DNA of 64,000 nt, from NCBI GenBank assembly GCA_015680905.1, contig CM027384.1, forward strand, positions 75,177,501 through 75,241,500, given 5' to 3'. Position numbers and translations under genes: made by a program. This stretch comes from Coptis chinensis (taxonomy: Eukaryota > Streptophyta > Magnoliopsida > Ranunculales > Ranunculaceae). Under the pieces are notes generated by a model, which had not been told where the DNA came from, did not search any database, and saw only the letters and a program-made list of their open reading frames with translations. Numbering within the stretch: the first letter of the stretch is position 1; every line of letters begins with the position of its first letter. This document shows, piece after piece, positions 47,195 to 58,319 of the stretch.

Positions 47195-48180
47195 TCTAAA
47201 ATAATAATTTGTTTTATATCTAAACTTGTTATTTTTCATTTTTTTTTCAATTGTGAATCATAAACTAGTTTGGGGTTTTGGGTTTGGGGTTTGGGGTTTA
47301 GGGTTTACAAATTTCGTACTAACATATTTCACTTAATTATTCGAAATAATAATTTGTTTTATATCTAAACTTGTTATTTTTTAGGGTTTTATAGACTTTA
47401 GTCCTATGCATAGTTGGTTTATTAAACTTTGGTTTAGAAAAACTTGAATATTATACTTTAGTCTTAGTTATGTTTGTTTATCGTTAGACTAACGGTGAAC
47501 AAACAGAACTAGGACTAAAGTCTAATATTCAAGCTTTTATGGACCAAAGTCTAATAAACCAACTATGCATAGGACCAAAGTCTAATAAACCAACTATGCA
47601 TAGGACCAAAGTCTAAAAAGCCCTATTTTTTATTTTATTTTTCAAATTGTGAATCATAAATTAGTTTGGAGGTTTAGGGTTTAGGTTTCAGGGTTTTCGA
47701 ATTTCGTACCAACATATTTCACTTAATTATTCGAAATAATAATATGTTTTATATCTAAACTTGTTATTTTTTATTTTATTTTTCAAATTGTGAATCATAA
47801 ACTAGTTTGGGGTTTTGGGTTTAAGGTTTAGGGTTCAGGGTTTATCAAATTTCGTACCAACATATTTCACTTAATTATTCGAAATAATAATTTGTTTTAT
47901 ATCTAAACTTATTATTTTTTATTTTCTTTTTCAAATTGTGAATTATAAACTAGTTTGGTGGGTTTGGGGTTTAGGGTTCAGGGTTTACGAATTTCGTACT
48001 GACATAAAAAAAATTTAATTTCAAACATATTTCACTAAATTATCCAAATCTAAAATAATAATTTATTTTATATCTAAACTTGTTATTTTTCATTTTTTTT
48101 TTTAATTGTGAATAATAAACTAGTTTGGGGTTTAGGGTTTAGGATTTACAAACATATTTCACTCAATTATTCGAAATATA
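47195..48180. repeat. Tandem array with telomere-like GGGTTTAGGGTTT motifs
   Basis: Five to six units of about 130-140 bp share TAATTTGTTTTATATCTAAA, CTTGTTATTTTT, TTGTGAATCATAAACTAGTT, a GGGTTTAGGGTTT stretch and TTTCGTACTAACATATTTCA. The GGGTTTAGGG parts resemble the plant telomere repeat but are short and imperfect, so this is an interstitial satellite rather than a telomere. One unit is interrupted by a foldback element (47,384-47,627). Confidence 0.85.
47384..47627. mobile_element. Foldback MITE inside the tandem array
   Basis: The left end reads TAGGGTTTTATAGACTTTAG then TCCTATGCATAGTTGGTTTA. The right end read backwards is TAGGGCTTTTTAGACTTTGG with the same continuation. Near the right end a unit of about 30 bp is duplicated. 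The two arms meet near a GTTAGACTAACGG core. It breaks the TTGTTATTTTT part of an array unit; flanking T-runs hide any target duplication. Confidence 0.8.
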
Positions 48181-49020
48181 TCAAAATTTCAAATATCTCT
48201 ACAAGAATATTCAAGTTCCACATTTACTCCTCCTTACTCCTTACATAGAATACTCAAGTCTCTCTACATAGAATACCCAATGAAAATCCTAAATGGAACA
48301 TGAAGATGAAGAAAAAACATTTTAGGTAATGCTTAAGGTGCAACAACAAATTAGAGAATGAGAAAATAGAAGAAATGTTGAAAGTGAAGAAGTGACACAA
48401 AATGTTGAAGGTGAAGGTGAAGGTGAAGAAATAGAAGAAATAGAAATGCGACTAGTCGAGCAAATGAGATGCCGAGAAATCGTTGACGACAAAGACAAGC
48501 AAACCTAAATAATGAGGTAACATTTGATTAGAATGAATACAAAACACTTGATTGATTGAATTAATGAATGAATCTACAAAAGAGCATTGATTAGAATGAA
48601 TGCAAATCACTTGATTGATTGATTGAATGAATGAATGCAAAACCCGAGCCCAAATGACATGGCTAAGTCGTTTGGGGACACTATGGAACTACATGGCTGG
48701 GTCGTTTGGATCCTTTATGGAACTACATAGCTGGGTCGTTTGGACCCTCTATGGAACTGCATGACTGGGTCGTTTGGACTAAATTTAGTGAGAAGTTAAT
48801 TTTTTTGGTGACTTTGAAATCCCTCATTACCTAAATGCAAATTGTTTGAGACTCTTGTTTTATTCTATATGTAGGATTCTTTGCCGCTATCCGATAACTG
48901 ATCCTCTGCAAACTCGAATGACGTGGATTGTCAACCGATTTTAAGTAATATAACATAAATTTTTACTACGAAAGAGGTATGATGGAGTAGGCATTGATTT
49001 TTTTTTTTTAAATTTTCTAA
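48181..49020. other. MULE 2 leader region; possible transposase 5' exon, uncertain
   Basis: This holds a purine-rich stretch (48.3-48.5 kb) whose plus-strand reading is rich in Glu and Gly (NVEGEGEGEEIEEIEMR) and could be an acidic N-terminal exon, as in MULE 1. Stops prevent a firm model. The palindrome-related units follow at 48.65-48.79 kb. Confidence 0.35.
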
Positions 49021-49063
49021 ATATAATTTTATTAGTGTATTAATAATAGTTGTTGTTTTTTAT

Positions 49064-50930
49064 GTGTTTAAGTCTTTCATACACGTAGCGAGGCACTCGG
49101 TTGGGCAACCGCTAGAGGAAAACAAGTTAATGTTCAAGATCATTGAAAAGTCGGAGTGTGCCAAGGGAAACCGAGTAGCAAGATTGAATTTGGCTTGCGA
49201 ATGCTCATGTGTGTATCGGTCACACAAGAAGGAAGGCGAAGGGAGGGCTAATAAGAGAAGGTCGGGAACCAAGAAATCGGGATGTCCATTTAAGTTAAAA
49301 TGTGTTTTCCAACACGGCACTGTCGATAGTTGGAAAATAAAAGTTAGAAATGGAATTCACAACCATGTATTGGCGAAGACCCTTGAACGACATGCATTTG
49401 CTACTCGTCTGACCGTTCTAAAGTTCGAGTACTTGTCAAAGATGAGTAAGTGTGGAATAAAGCTTAAACAAATTTTGGATTCCATCAAGAATAGGTATCA
49501 TGAAAACATATCTAGTATATCCCAAGTCTACACTGCAAGGCAGAAGGTGAGGAAATTGGATATGAATGGTCTCACACAATTGCAGAGATTGCGTGAGTTG
49601 TTAGCAAAAGAACATTATTTTGAAGAGTTAAGACAAGATGAGAATACCGAGGAGATAACGGGGTTGTTATGGGCCCATCCAGAAGGCCTTAAGTTGGCTC
49701 GAACTTTTCCAACAGTTTTCATGTTAGCTACCTACAAAACTAACAGGTATCGGTGGCCTTTCGTACAGTTTGTTGGGGTGAGTTCAATGTGGAAGTCTTT
49801 CATCGTGTGTCAGGTGCTGTTTCAGTCTGAAATAACAGTCGACTATGAGTGGGCCCTGCATCAGTTTATTGGTTTACTTGGTGATATAAGCCCATTCGTG
49901 ATCGTGTCTGACAGGGACTTGACCTTGATGAGTGCCGCTGACAAAGTTTTTCCTAACGCACACAAGCATCTATGTAGATGGCATATCGCTACGTGCGTAC
50001 TTTCAAAATATTACGATATTTTTTCAATTACAGAACTTGTAGAGAAGAGCCAGTTTTCGTGAAACACTGTAGTCAAATAGAAGATAGAGCCTATTTTCCA
50101 GCGTAGATGAGATGCTTTGGAAAAATATTACAGGGTTGAGTACTCTAATTTTGTTAGTTATTTGCGAGAGACTTGGTTTTCTCACAGGGATCGATTCGTA
50201 TGTTGTTGGACTGACCAACACATTCACTTGGGGAGTACAACGACCAATAGAGTTGAAGGGTTTCATGCTCAGGTGAAGTGTGTACTAGGAAATGCAAATT
50301 GTCATGATTTTTTGAGTATGTTTAGCTTAATCCACCCGATTCTAGAGATCCAGATGTCCGAGATTAGAGCTACTTTCGAGAGGAGTATGATTATAACTCA
50401 ACACCACCACCAGATTCCTTTGTTTCGTGAACTCAGAGGCCTTGTCTCACGCAAGTGTTTATACTTACTATTTGAAGAAATAGATGCCCGCGTGAAGCAT
50501 GTTAAAGATGGAGAGATCAGGTGTTGGTGCTATTTGCGCACGAGCCATGGACTGCCATGTGCTCATGAATTAATTGAGTTCGTTTGAAGAGCAAGAGCGA
50601 TCCATCCCTTTGACTGCTATCGACCCCTTTTGGAAAACATTGTCTGCTTCTCCCAATGTGTCAGTGGGTGTTGGTCCCGATGTTACACCTTCGATCGACT
50701 TATTCATGAAAAGGTTTGCAATGGTTTCTGAAGAAGAGTAGAGGGTTATGATTAGGAAGCTTATGGAGATTGCCGTACCAAAAAGTACATGGCTAGTACC
50801 GCCTCGTGAGGAAGCAAAAACCAAAGGTCGGCCGAAACGTAGCTGTAGGAGAAAGCTTCCAACTGGAGATGAGAACTCTTCAAAGTGAGACCCATCTCAT
50901 TTTGAACATTCTCAACATGACCATGAGGAG
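49064..50930 (+). pseudogene. MULE 2 transposase (FAR1 DNA-binding, DDE core, SWIM)
   Basis: From about 49,064 the frame reads VFKSFIHVARHSVG, then the zinc-binding region KKSGCPFKLKCVFQHGTV with WKIKVRNGIHNHVLAKTLER. The DDE core follows: TYKTNRYRWPFVQFVGV, then PFVIVSDRDLTLMSAADKVF and HKHLCRWHIA. In-frame stops lie at 50,060-50,110, then reading resumes with DRFVCCWTDQHIHLGSTTTN and the SWIM finger IRCWCYLRTSHGLPCAHEL. After a further stop comes the DNA-binding-like TKGRPKRS. The first catalytic Asp, normally in DCTYKTN, is replaced (MLATYKTN). The protein would cut and re-insert the element, but the stops and the lost Asp make it inactive. It continues into an OTU domain. Confidence 0.9.
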
Positions 50931-50944
50931 TGGGTCTCGTCACA

Positions 50945-51160
50945 ACCAAACACTATGCCCACCCAAAACACCCACACCACACCAAGAAATAAGCCTTCTC
51001 TAAAAATACCAACCCAAAACACCCACACCACACCAAGAAATAAGGCTTCTTCAAAAACACCAAAAATAACCACACCAAGAAATAAGCCTTCTCCAAAAAC
51101 ACAAAAAAACAACCACACCAAGAAATAAGGCTTCTCCAAAAATAGCCACACCACGAAATG
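50945..51160 (+). repeat. Tandem repeat linking transposase and OTU domain
   Basis: Four to five units of about 40-50 bp contain ACACCAAGAAATAAGCCTTC and CCAAAAACAC. On the plus strand they code for a basic Thr/Pro/Lys repeat (TTPRNKASSK type). It works as a flexible basic linker if translated. Confidence 0.8.
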
Positions 51161-51540
51161 TGAAAGATGGGTTAAACTTTGGAAAGACAAGGGGTCCTAA
51201 GGATTACGGGTTGGATATTCTTGAAAAAATGCACAAATATATTGTTAGAGTCGATGAGCCTGTTGGCGATGGCAACTGCGGTTATAGAGCTTTCTGCATT
51301 GTATTAGGAAAAAGTCAAGAAGATTGGCCGCAGATGAGAAAGGACTTGTACTAAGAGCTTATTGGCAGCCTCCCTCTTTATTGTACTTTGTACTATCAAA
51401 ATGAGGTTGTTTATGCGATGAAGGAAACCCTACATGAAGAAGATTACGCACCCTTAAATAAGTGGATGAGCATCCCCTTTGCTGGATACCTATTTGCTTC
51501 AAGATTTAATGTTATCCTCCTGTATTTAGGAGCTCGTCAG
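51160..51540 (+). pseudogene. OTU-type cysteine protease domain fused after MULE 2 transposase
   Basis: The plus strand encodes YGLDILEKMHKYIVRVDEPV, then GDGNCGYRAFCIVLG with the D-G-N-C catalytic block of OTU deubiquitinases, then EDWPQMRKDLY. A stop at 51,352-51,354 interrupts; the frame then continues with YYQNEVVYAMKE, PLNKWMSIPFAGYLFASRFN and VILLYLG. The helix with the nucleophile Cys is complete. The C-terminal catalytic His region is missing, because sequence similarity ends near 51,540 just before the PMD gene. OTU enzymes remove ubiquitin chains. In MULEs, captured proteases (ULP1-like in the Kaonashi family) are known; the role here is unknown. Confidence 0.85.
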
Positions 51541-52954
51541 TTAACATATTAATAGAATAATATAATTAACATTAAAAGAATCTGCAAAATATTTAAGTTT
51601 TACCTGTAGAAGAGTCAAGAAGCCCGAAACACCTTTCACCATGGCAGTCCCAAGTCCTCTATACATAAAGGCCAAAATTGCTGCACCCTACGCATACTTG
51701 CCAATCTCACTGAATTTCAGCAACAACCTCAAATAATAAACAAGCACTCCAGTCCCAGACTTGTCGGTGAAAATGATACATCTAAAGAAAAACCGTAGAT
51801 AAGCTCTTACTTCCCGCTGTACCTCCACCAAAGTCGACACCTTCCCCTTTACATTCCTATCTTTATCCTTATTGCAGACCTTCCCAGCAAACTAGCTCCG
51901 CAGGAATTCCAGCCTTACCTTTGAAATGAATCGGCTAGCGTCCATCTCCGCTTTAATCACAGGCAGCGAGACACCCAGAGCACAGTATATGTAGGAGACT
52001 TTCCAATTGTTCACGGGTCAACTCCGTGTTCCCTCTCACTGCTCTGCCTCTAATTGCAATGCATAGGATTTGGGAGACATCATCCAAAGTCACAGTCATC
52101 TCCCCAAATGGCATATGGAAGATGTTGGTCTCTGGATGTCACCTCTCCACAAACGCAGAGACCAACGCCGGATCTTGATGTTTGTAGCACCAAAATACCA
52201 GATCATAAAACCCAGTCCTCTTAAGCTTATTTTCAAATCTGGGAGATCTTTTGAACTCATTCTTGAGATCCCATTTGCTTAACTTGGATAGATGCGGAAC
52301 GCACTTCAACACTCCGCGCTCTGCCTGAAACAACAAAGACTCAATGAGGAGAAGCAAAAGGTTTTTTAAAGACAAAGAAAAATCAAGATACTAAGTCTAT
52401 GATAATACCTTATTTTCCCAAACATCATGAGCCACATGCACCGAATAGTCATACAGAAGCTCTGACTCAGTAGGGCCACCACCATATACACCTCGTGTGT
52501 ACTCCAAATCACCCTTGGATTTTCTCATATAGTCTACCATTGGTGGTGCTTTGACTTCGACTGGTGCTTCAACTTCCATCAATTCTTCCAAATCATCATT
52601 CTCCTCTTCATCACCCTCTTCATCACCAGACTCTTCCCCATCATCTCCATCCTCACCTGAGTCATCTCCATCATCAACTATACTCTTCTCACGATCCATT
52701 GCTACATTTACATCTACATCTAAATCTTTATCTACATCATCTAAATCTTTATCTACATTAATATCACCCTCACTCTCAGTTTCACTCTCACTCTCACTCT
52801 CAGTATCTACATTACTCGGAACAACCTCATTGTGGTCCCCTCTACGCACTGAGGCTGAGGTGCCCGCACTCCTTTTTCTCTTATTCTCTCCTTCTACATC
52901 ACCTACATTCGTAGGATCATCATCTGCTTTTCTATCACCTCTACGGATTGAAGC

Positions 52955-53429
52955 TGTTTCGGCACTAAACTGCTTCAACACAACGAGAGCAATGGTAAAG
53001 AACGCACTAAGAAACAGAGGAATTTGATGTTGGGGGAGATGAAACTGAACCAAATAATGGCTGCCTACGTACCCAAGATCTATTCTCTAGGGATCAAGTT
53101 TCCACGTAGTTTCTTATGAAAAATAATGTGGTATTTATATAGGTAGAGTAGAGAGTCCTTGTAGCTCAAGTAATCTTGTAGCTTGAGTAATTGTGATAGA
53201 ATATAACTGTCAACTGATAATTATCTCTTTGATAATAAATGAATCTGGACATAAATTAATGTACATTAGTGACAAGCCATGTGGCTAAGGTTCAGCCTTA
53301 GACACATGAGTTAATGGGCCTGTACATCGATTCATGGTATTGCGAATTGGGCTTTAGCCCTGTCGATTAAATGAATAAAGTGGAGACCCCTACTAATGGA
53401 CATTTGACACGTAGGTGGGGGTCGAAACA
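52955..53429 (-). repeat. 3' LTR (475 bp)
   Basis: TG...CA ends; matches the other LTR apart from about ten substitutions and two gaps (about 7 and 10 bp). It contains TATTTATATAGG near 53.13-53.14 kb. Confidence 0.92.
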
Positions 53430-53445
53430 CCACCCCCTCTTTGGC
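53430..53445 (-). promoter_or_regulatory. Polypurine tract
   Basis: Directly before the 3' LTR the minus strand reads AAAGAGGGGGTGG, the expected plus-strand primer. Confidence 0.85.
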
Positions 53446-53930
53446 ATGCGAACAAATGTCATATGGCAAAGAAGAAAGAAAAATGAGCGGAATGTATAAC
53501 GAAGTGTCGTGCGAAAAGAAATAATTGGAAAATTGACTGTCGAAAAAAAATCGTGAATTAGCGGAAACGAAATAATGTCAAACTAATTATAACGGGGACG
53601 CAATGTAGTTAAATAAAATATGGCCGAAAATGCACAGAAAAAAATAAAATATGCACAGAAATAAAATTGCAAAAAAAGTCGATTATTAAAACTGCATCAA
53701 CGAGCAGCACGAATAATATCTGAAATTTGAATTCGACGATGCGTGCCAACGGAAGAGCGATACTTGGATTATACCGTTGAAAATTAAACGTAGGGGCAGT
53801 TTAGTAATAATAGTAATAAAAGGAAGTTAAATACTAATTGGACTCAAAGTGTTCGGATGAGATAAGAATGTGGAGGAGATAAGAATTGAGATTAAAGATG
53901 AAGTTGGATTTAGAAAAGAATCCCATCGAA
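53446..53930. other. Non-coding part of the retrotransposon near the 3' LTR
   Basis: AT-rich DNA without open frames between the polypurine tract and the antisense TATA box. Confidence 0.5.
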
Positions 53931-53946
53931 CCGAAAATTTCGACCC

Positions 53947-54446
53947 CTATATAAGTCTTGGCGCGTAGATCAAAACAAATCGTGGTTAAGAAAAGTTTTG
54001 AAGTCGCAGAAAACTTATCCTCTTCCGTATTATTGCCGCTCTAGAACGCTGTGTTCCGTCTCAATCAGGTACGTTCTCTCACCATCAGCTCTTCTCATAT
54101 ATCTCGTTTTGACATCTAACTCATCAAGCCTGTGGGAGTAGGAGATATCACCAAACACCCCTTGGCCCCTGAAGATTCAACATGTCTAGGTGGGGAGCGC
54201 GGGTGGTGGTATGAGCTAGATTTATCTTGTCGAATTCGGAGAAACCAGATGGTAAGAAATAAGGATAACTCGGAGGAGAGGCCGGATGATAAGAAGGTGA
54301 CTTCCCTGCCTGCTTGTGAAGTGGTCGGGCTAGCAGGGGAATACCCAAACTCTTTCTTCTCAACTGTGTTCCGCGTCCATCAAACAGGCACTGTTCAACC
54401 CATCTTGGATATTGATGTTTACGGTACGTTTCTACCTTCCTCGTAA
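53947..54446 (+). promoter_or_regulatory. Antisense TATA box and possible antisense transcription unit
   Basis: CCCTATATAAGTC at 53,944-53,956 is a strong plant TATA box on the plus strand, opposite to the element's own transcription. Downstream is a splice-like CAG/GTACGT (54,066/54,067), a possible acceptor before 54,129, and about 105 codons of complex open reading (VGVGDITKHPLAPEDSTCLG, RGWWYELDLSC, VFRVHQTGTVQPILDIDVYG) ending near a GT at 54,421-54,426. There is no ATG before the open part, so it may be one exon or a decayed frame. Tat-lineage elements are known to carry antisense ORFs here. Identity unknown. Confidence 0.45.
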
Positions 54447-54636
54447 TAAGCCTTGTTGTTGTTGTTTTTTTTTCGTCTGCTTTCGCCTTTGAACGTTGGA
54501 ACTCTGTCCTTAGGATGTCTTCTATATGGAACATGTGGTGGCAACACAAAAAGGAAGACGTTTTTGGTGTTGTGCGCGACTTCTGCATGAGCTGCTGAAG
54601 AGTGAAGACGATGATGGCGCTGTATCCAAACCAATA

Positions 54637-54770
54637 TCAATCAAACATGATATGGTGCAACGCCTTCTAAGGAAGGGCATCGTAACCGCTCTTATATAAA
54701 CTGGTCCGGTGCATTCGGAAGACTTAGTAATAAACAAGATACGGTGAAACGCCCTCTAAGGAAAGGCACC
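54637..54770 (+). repeat. Direct repeat of about 45 bp, two copies
   Basis: Copies near 54,647-54,690 and 54,738-54,778 share ACGCC.TCTAAGGAA.GGCA and CGTA. A second TATA-like CTTATATAAACTGG lies between them (54,691). Confidence 0.6.
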
Positions 54771-55249
54771 GTACCTGTGTCCCATTGAGTTGGCCTGGTT
54801 CGTCCTTGACATAGTGAACCCGGTTTTCGAGCAATCTGACCTGATTTTGCTTTTTTTTGTGTGCAGGTAGAACTACCGTACTATACGGGGGAAAAATACT
54901 CGAGAAGAAAACTCGATGACGATCGCAGACTTAGTGAGGTGGAAAGAAGGTGACAGATATAACGACTACACGAGGCCACGGCATAATCTAGCTCAGGATC
55001 GAGCAGCTTCAAATTAGATCGGCTAGAATATTAAGCTTAAATTATTGAGTTTCGATAAAACTTAAATTTGGCCTGTTGAAGAAGACGAAGAAAACGGAGA
55101 AAAGTGTGGAGAATATGAGAAAGCGGTGTCGGAAACAGATATGTTATCAATTATCGTAAAATTTTGGTTAAGTCTGAAAGATTGACGAAAATATTTGTAT
55201 TTTTGTCGTAGGTTGAAACGGCGGAATTACGAGCAAAAGATATTGACGA

Positions 55250-55470
55250 AAAGTTTCGAGCGGAAAAATCTCAATGCCTTAGAAAAAATAAAGAAGCTGA
55301 AGAAAGGTTTTGCTCAGGGTGATCGCACGGCAATGCCGTAGAAGAAATAAAGAAGTCAGAGAAAATTTTCGTTCGGAAAGATTGGCTCAATAAAGCTGTC
55401 GGAATGATTCACTCAGAAAAATCGTCTCGTTGCCTTAGAAAAAATAATGAAGCTGGCGGAAAATATTTAA
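55250..55470 (+). repeat. Degenerate repeats around CCTTAGAAAAAATAA
   Basis: Three diverged copies of a unit with TGCCTTAGAAAAAATAA and GAAGCTGAAGAAA lie within the retrotransposon. They are non-coding. The surrounding 54.8-55.78 kb shows nothing else. Confidence 0.6.
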
Positions 55471-55782
55471 CCGAAAGCGCTAAGCAAAGCGAATGTAGAT
55501 TTCGAATAAGAAAACGAAGATTTAATCGAGCGACCATAAGACAATTGGCAGAAACAATTAATTAGGTAAATGTATGAATGTAATACCATAGAGCGAAAAA
55601 TTCTTTTGATGAAAAATAAAAATAAAGTATAGGTTTGCTATTGAATATTGTTGTTGTATCAGATAACATACCTGCAGAAAATTGACAATGTTGTAGATTT
55701 ATACAGTTGGAATGAAATAGAACGAGACGCCCCTACGTAGAGAAAAACGCCCCCAATGCGTACTTAATTTTGTAAAATTAGG

Positions 55783-56775
55783 CTAAGCGAGCATAAAAAT
55801 GTTCAAACTTAGGCTGACGAAGCTAAACGTGGTAACCTCGGTAGATTTTGTCGGAACAATAGTAACGAACTAAGCGAGTGTAAAAGCGTTCAAACTTAGA
55901 CTGGCGAAGTTAAAAGTAGTAACTTTGTCAGATTTTGTCGTAGCGATAGTAATGACTAAGCGAGCGTAAAAAACGTTCAAACTTAGACTGACAAAGCTAA
56001 ATGTGGTAACTTCGTCAGATTTTTTTTCGTAATGATAGTAATGAACTAAGCGAGCATAAAAGCGTTCAAACTTAAACTGACGAAGCTAAATGTGGTAACT
56101 TCGTCAGATTTTTTCGTAATGATAGTAATGAACTAAGCGAGCGTAAAAACGTTCAAACTTAGACTGACGAACCTAAATGTGCTAACTTCGTCAGATTTTT
56201 TCATAATGAGAATAATGAACTAAGCGAGCGTAAAAACGTTCAAACTTAAACTGACGAAGCTAAATGTGGTAACTTCGTCATATTTTTTCGTAATGAGAAT
56301 AATGAACTAAGCGAGCGTAAAAACGTTCAAACTTAGACTGACGAAGCTAAATGTGGTAACTTCGTCAGATTTTTTCGTAATGAGAATAATAAACTAAGCG
56401 AGCGTAAAAACGTTCAAACTTAAACTGACGAAGCTAAATGTGGTAACTTCGTCAGATTTTTTCGTAATGAGAATAATGAACTAAGCGAGCGTAAAAACGT
56501 TCAAACTTATATTAACGAAGCTGAATGTGGTAACTTCGTCAGATTTTTTCGTAATGAGAATAATTAACTAAGCGAGCGTAAAAACGTTCAAACTTAAACT
56601 GACGAAGCTAAATGTGGTAACTTCGTCAGATTTTTTCGTAATGATAGTAATGAACTAAGCGAGCGTAAAAACGTTCAAACTTAAACTGAAGAAACTAAAT
56701 GTGGTAACTTCGTCAGATTTTTTCGTAATGATAGTAACGAACTAAGCGAGCGTAAAAACGTTCAAACTTAGATTG
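55783..56775 (+). repeat. Tandem array, about 87-bp unit, 12 copies
   Basis: Units contain CTAAGCGAGCGTAAAAACG, TTCAAACTTAGACTGACGAA, GCTAAATGTGGTAACTTCGT and CAGATTTTTTCGTAATGA. Starts fall near 55,783, 55,872, 55,953, 56,045 and then every 86-88 bp to 56,741. Central copies are the most alike, as expected from unequal exchange. The inner CTGACGAAG/CTTCGTCAG pair gives each unit a small inverted repeat. It lies where integrase would be expected. Confidence 0.95.
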
Positions 56776-56849
56776 ATGAAAAGATGACTGCAAAAGTGAT
56801 GTGTCTTGATCCTTTTCTTCTAACGGCGGCAGAGGAGATAAGCCAATGA

Positions 56850-57235
56850 ATATGCATGACGTAAGTCATTTCGGGGTCTTTGAGTGATAGAGATGCTATC
56901 AAATTGTCGAGCAAGACTATGTATCAAACTAAGATAAGCCGCCATATGCTCATCTCTTGCTTCAAAAGACCCACCAAACTGATTGGCAACAAGGCAAGAA
57001 TCTGTGTTAACAGGAGCTTTCGCGCCCCCAGTGTCAAAGCTGTTCTCAAGGCACAAATGGCAGCCTCATACTCGGCTTCGTTATTTGAAGCGGCGAAGCT
57101 AAGTTTGCGTGATTTCCCAATCTTTTCTCCGCCGGGTTTAACAAAAAATGCATCCAATTCCAGACCCAGATTTACTATGGGAGCCATCTGAGTAAACAAT
57201 CCATAGGTCAATGGGATTAGGAATTGTGTTTTCAT
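56850..57235 (-). pseudogene. Gypsy RNase H domain
   Basis: The minus strand reads NLGLELDAFFVKPGGEKIGK then AASNNEAEYEAAICALRTAL and TLGARKLLL, the RVT_3-type RNase H with the NNEAEYEA block. An 80-codon frame continues to about 56,820 (PVNTDSCLVANQFGGSFEAR) in another frame. This is the last coding segment before the array. Confidence 0.85.
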
Positions 57236-57420
57236 GTTGGTCTTCGCCGCCCCCGGTTATATTGGCATCGTCTTCCATAGATTCTTCCCGCACAAGAAAT
57301 CGTCAATAGGAGAATCATCAATCGGAAAATCAGCTATCAAAGAAACCAGAGCATGTCCTTTTTCAGTAGTACGACTTTCAAAGACAATGCTATGTGCACT
57401 AAGATAACTTTCCCATTCGG

Positions 57421-58190
57421 CTAATCTACTTGATTCTTGTGCATTACGAAAGATCTTGCGTAAGGGATTTTCAGTATAATTCTGACCAACCTCCCCTGGA
57501 AGTATGGTTTCAATCGGCGAGCGACATGAACCAATGCAAGTGCAATTTTTTCCATCTTTGAATAACGAGACTCAGCTCCGGTTAAAGTCTTACTGATAAA
57601 AAAGATGGGTCTACCATCATCAATGAAAAGAACAACACTAACAGCTTGAGGTGTAGCTGCCAGGTATATGCCACTAGGTTGACCCGGTGAAGGACTTGTC
57701 AATATAGGAGGACTGACCAAGTATTTCTCCAGTTGTTGCAATGCCATCTCACAATCAACGTTCCAAGTTTCCGCCCCCTTTAAAGTCTGGAAGAAGGGAT
57801 GACAACGATCGGAATATTTAGAAATAAATCTATGAAGAGCGTCAAGCCGACCAGTAAGTCGTTGAATTTTCTTCTTATTTTTTGGTGATGGCATATCAAT
57901 AACAACGCGTATCTGATCAGGATTAGCCTCAATACCTCTACGAGTCATGAGGTATCCCAAAATTTTTCCAGAAGAGAGGCCCAAAAGAACATTTGGCGGG
58001 ATTGAGTCTCATGTTATACTTGTTAAGCCTATCAAAAACAAGTTAAAGATCGGAAAGATGATCACCCGTATCCTTCGATTTAACGACTATATCATCGATA
58101 TAAGCCTCCATTATTTTTTCAAGCAGATCAGAAAAAATTGTATTGAAGAGTGAAATCCATTTCACCCAGAAGATTTAAACAGATAGACGC
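57421..58190 (-). pseudogene. Gypsy RT, C-terminal part with connection/RNase H-like domain
   Basis: At 58.08-58.13 kb the minus strand gives MEAYIDDIVV, the catalytic RT box. A 187-codon frame follows: SSGKILGYLMTRRGIEANPD, then LTGRLDALHRFISKYSDRCH, then PIFFISKTLTGAESRYSKME, ending in ARRLKPYFQ. The N-terminal half of RT is missing: at about 58,190 the sequence jumps to a duplicated piece of gag (compare 58,189-58,330 with 59,305-59,455). So the element lost protease and half of RT by deletion. Confidence 0.88.
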
Positions 58191-58319
58191 CCCCGGTCGA
58201 GCCTATGTGGAAAATGACACCTGCCATTACCTCTTACAAGAGTTAGAGATTTTAGGCGGTACACACTTTCGGGTCCGACTGGAGATTGTCTTTTTCTTTG
58301 TGTGTAACCAACCTATCTA

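Noticed and set aside
47270-47310. True telomere end
   Set aside because: GGGTTTAGGG motifs are short, imperfect and embedded in a longer unit, with genes and elements on both sides.
52397-53053. 218-codon open frame running from the retrotransposon LTR into the PMD acidic region, as a possible chimeric gene
   Set aside because: The frame is open across the junction but its apparent start is TTG, with no ATG in the LTR part, and the downstream PMD exon has a nonsense codon.
55783-56775. CRISPR-like regular repeats
   Set aside because: Repeats are directly adjacent with no unique spacers, in a plant retrotransposon; it is an ordinary tandem array.
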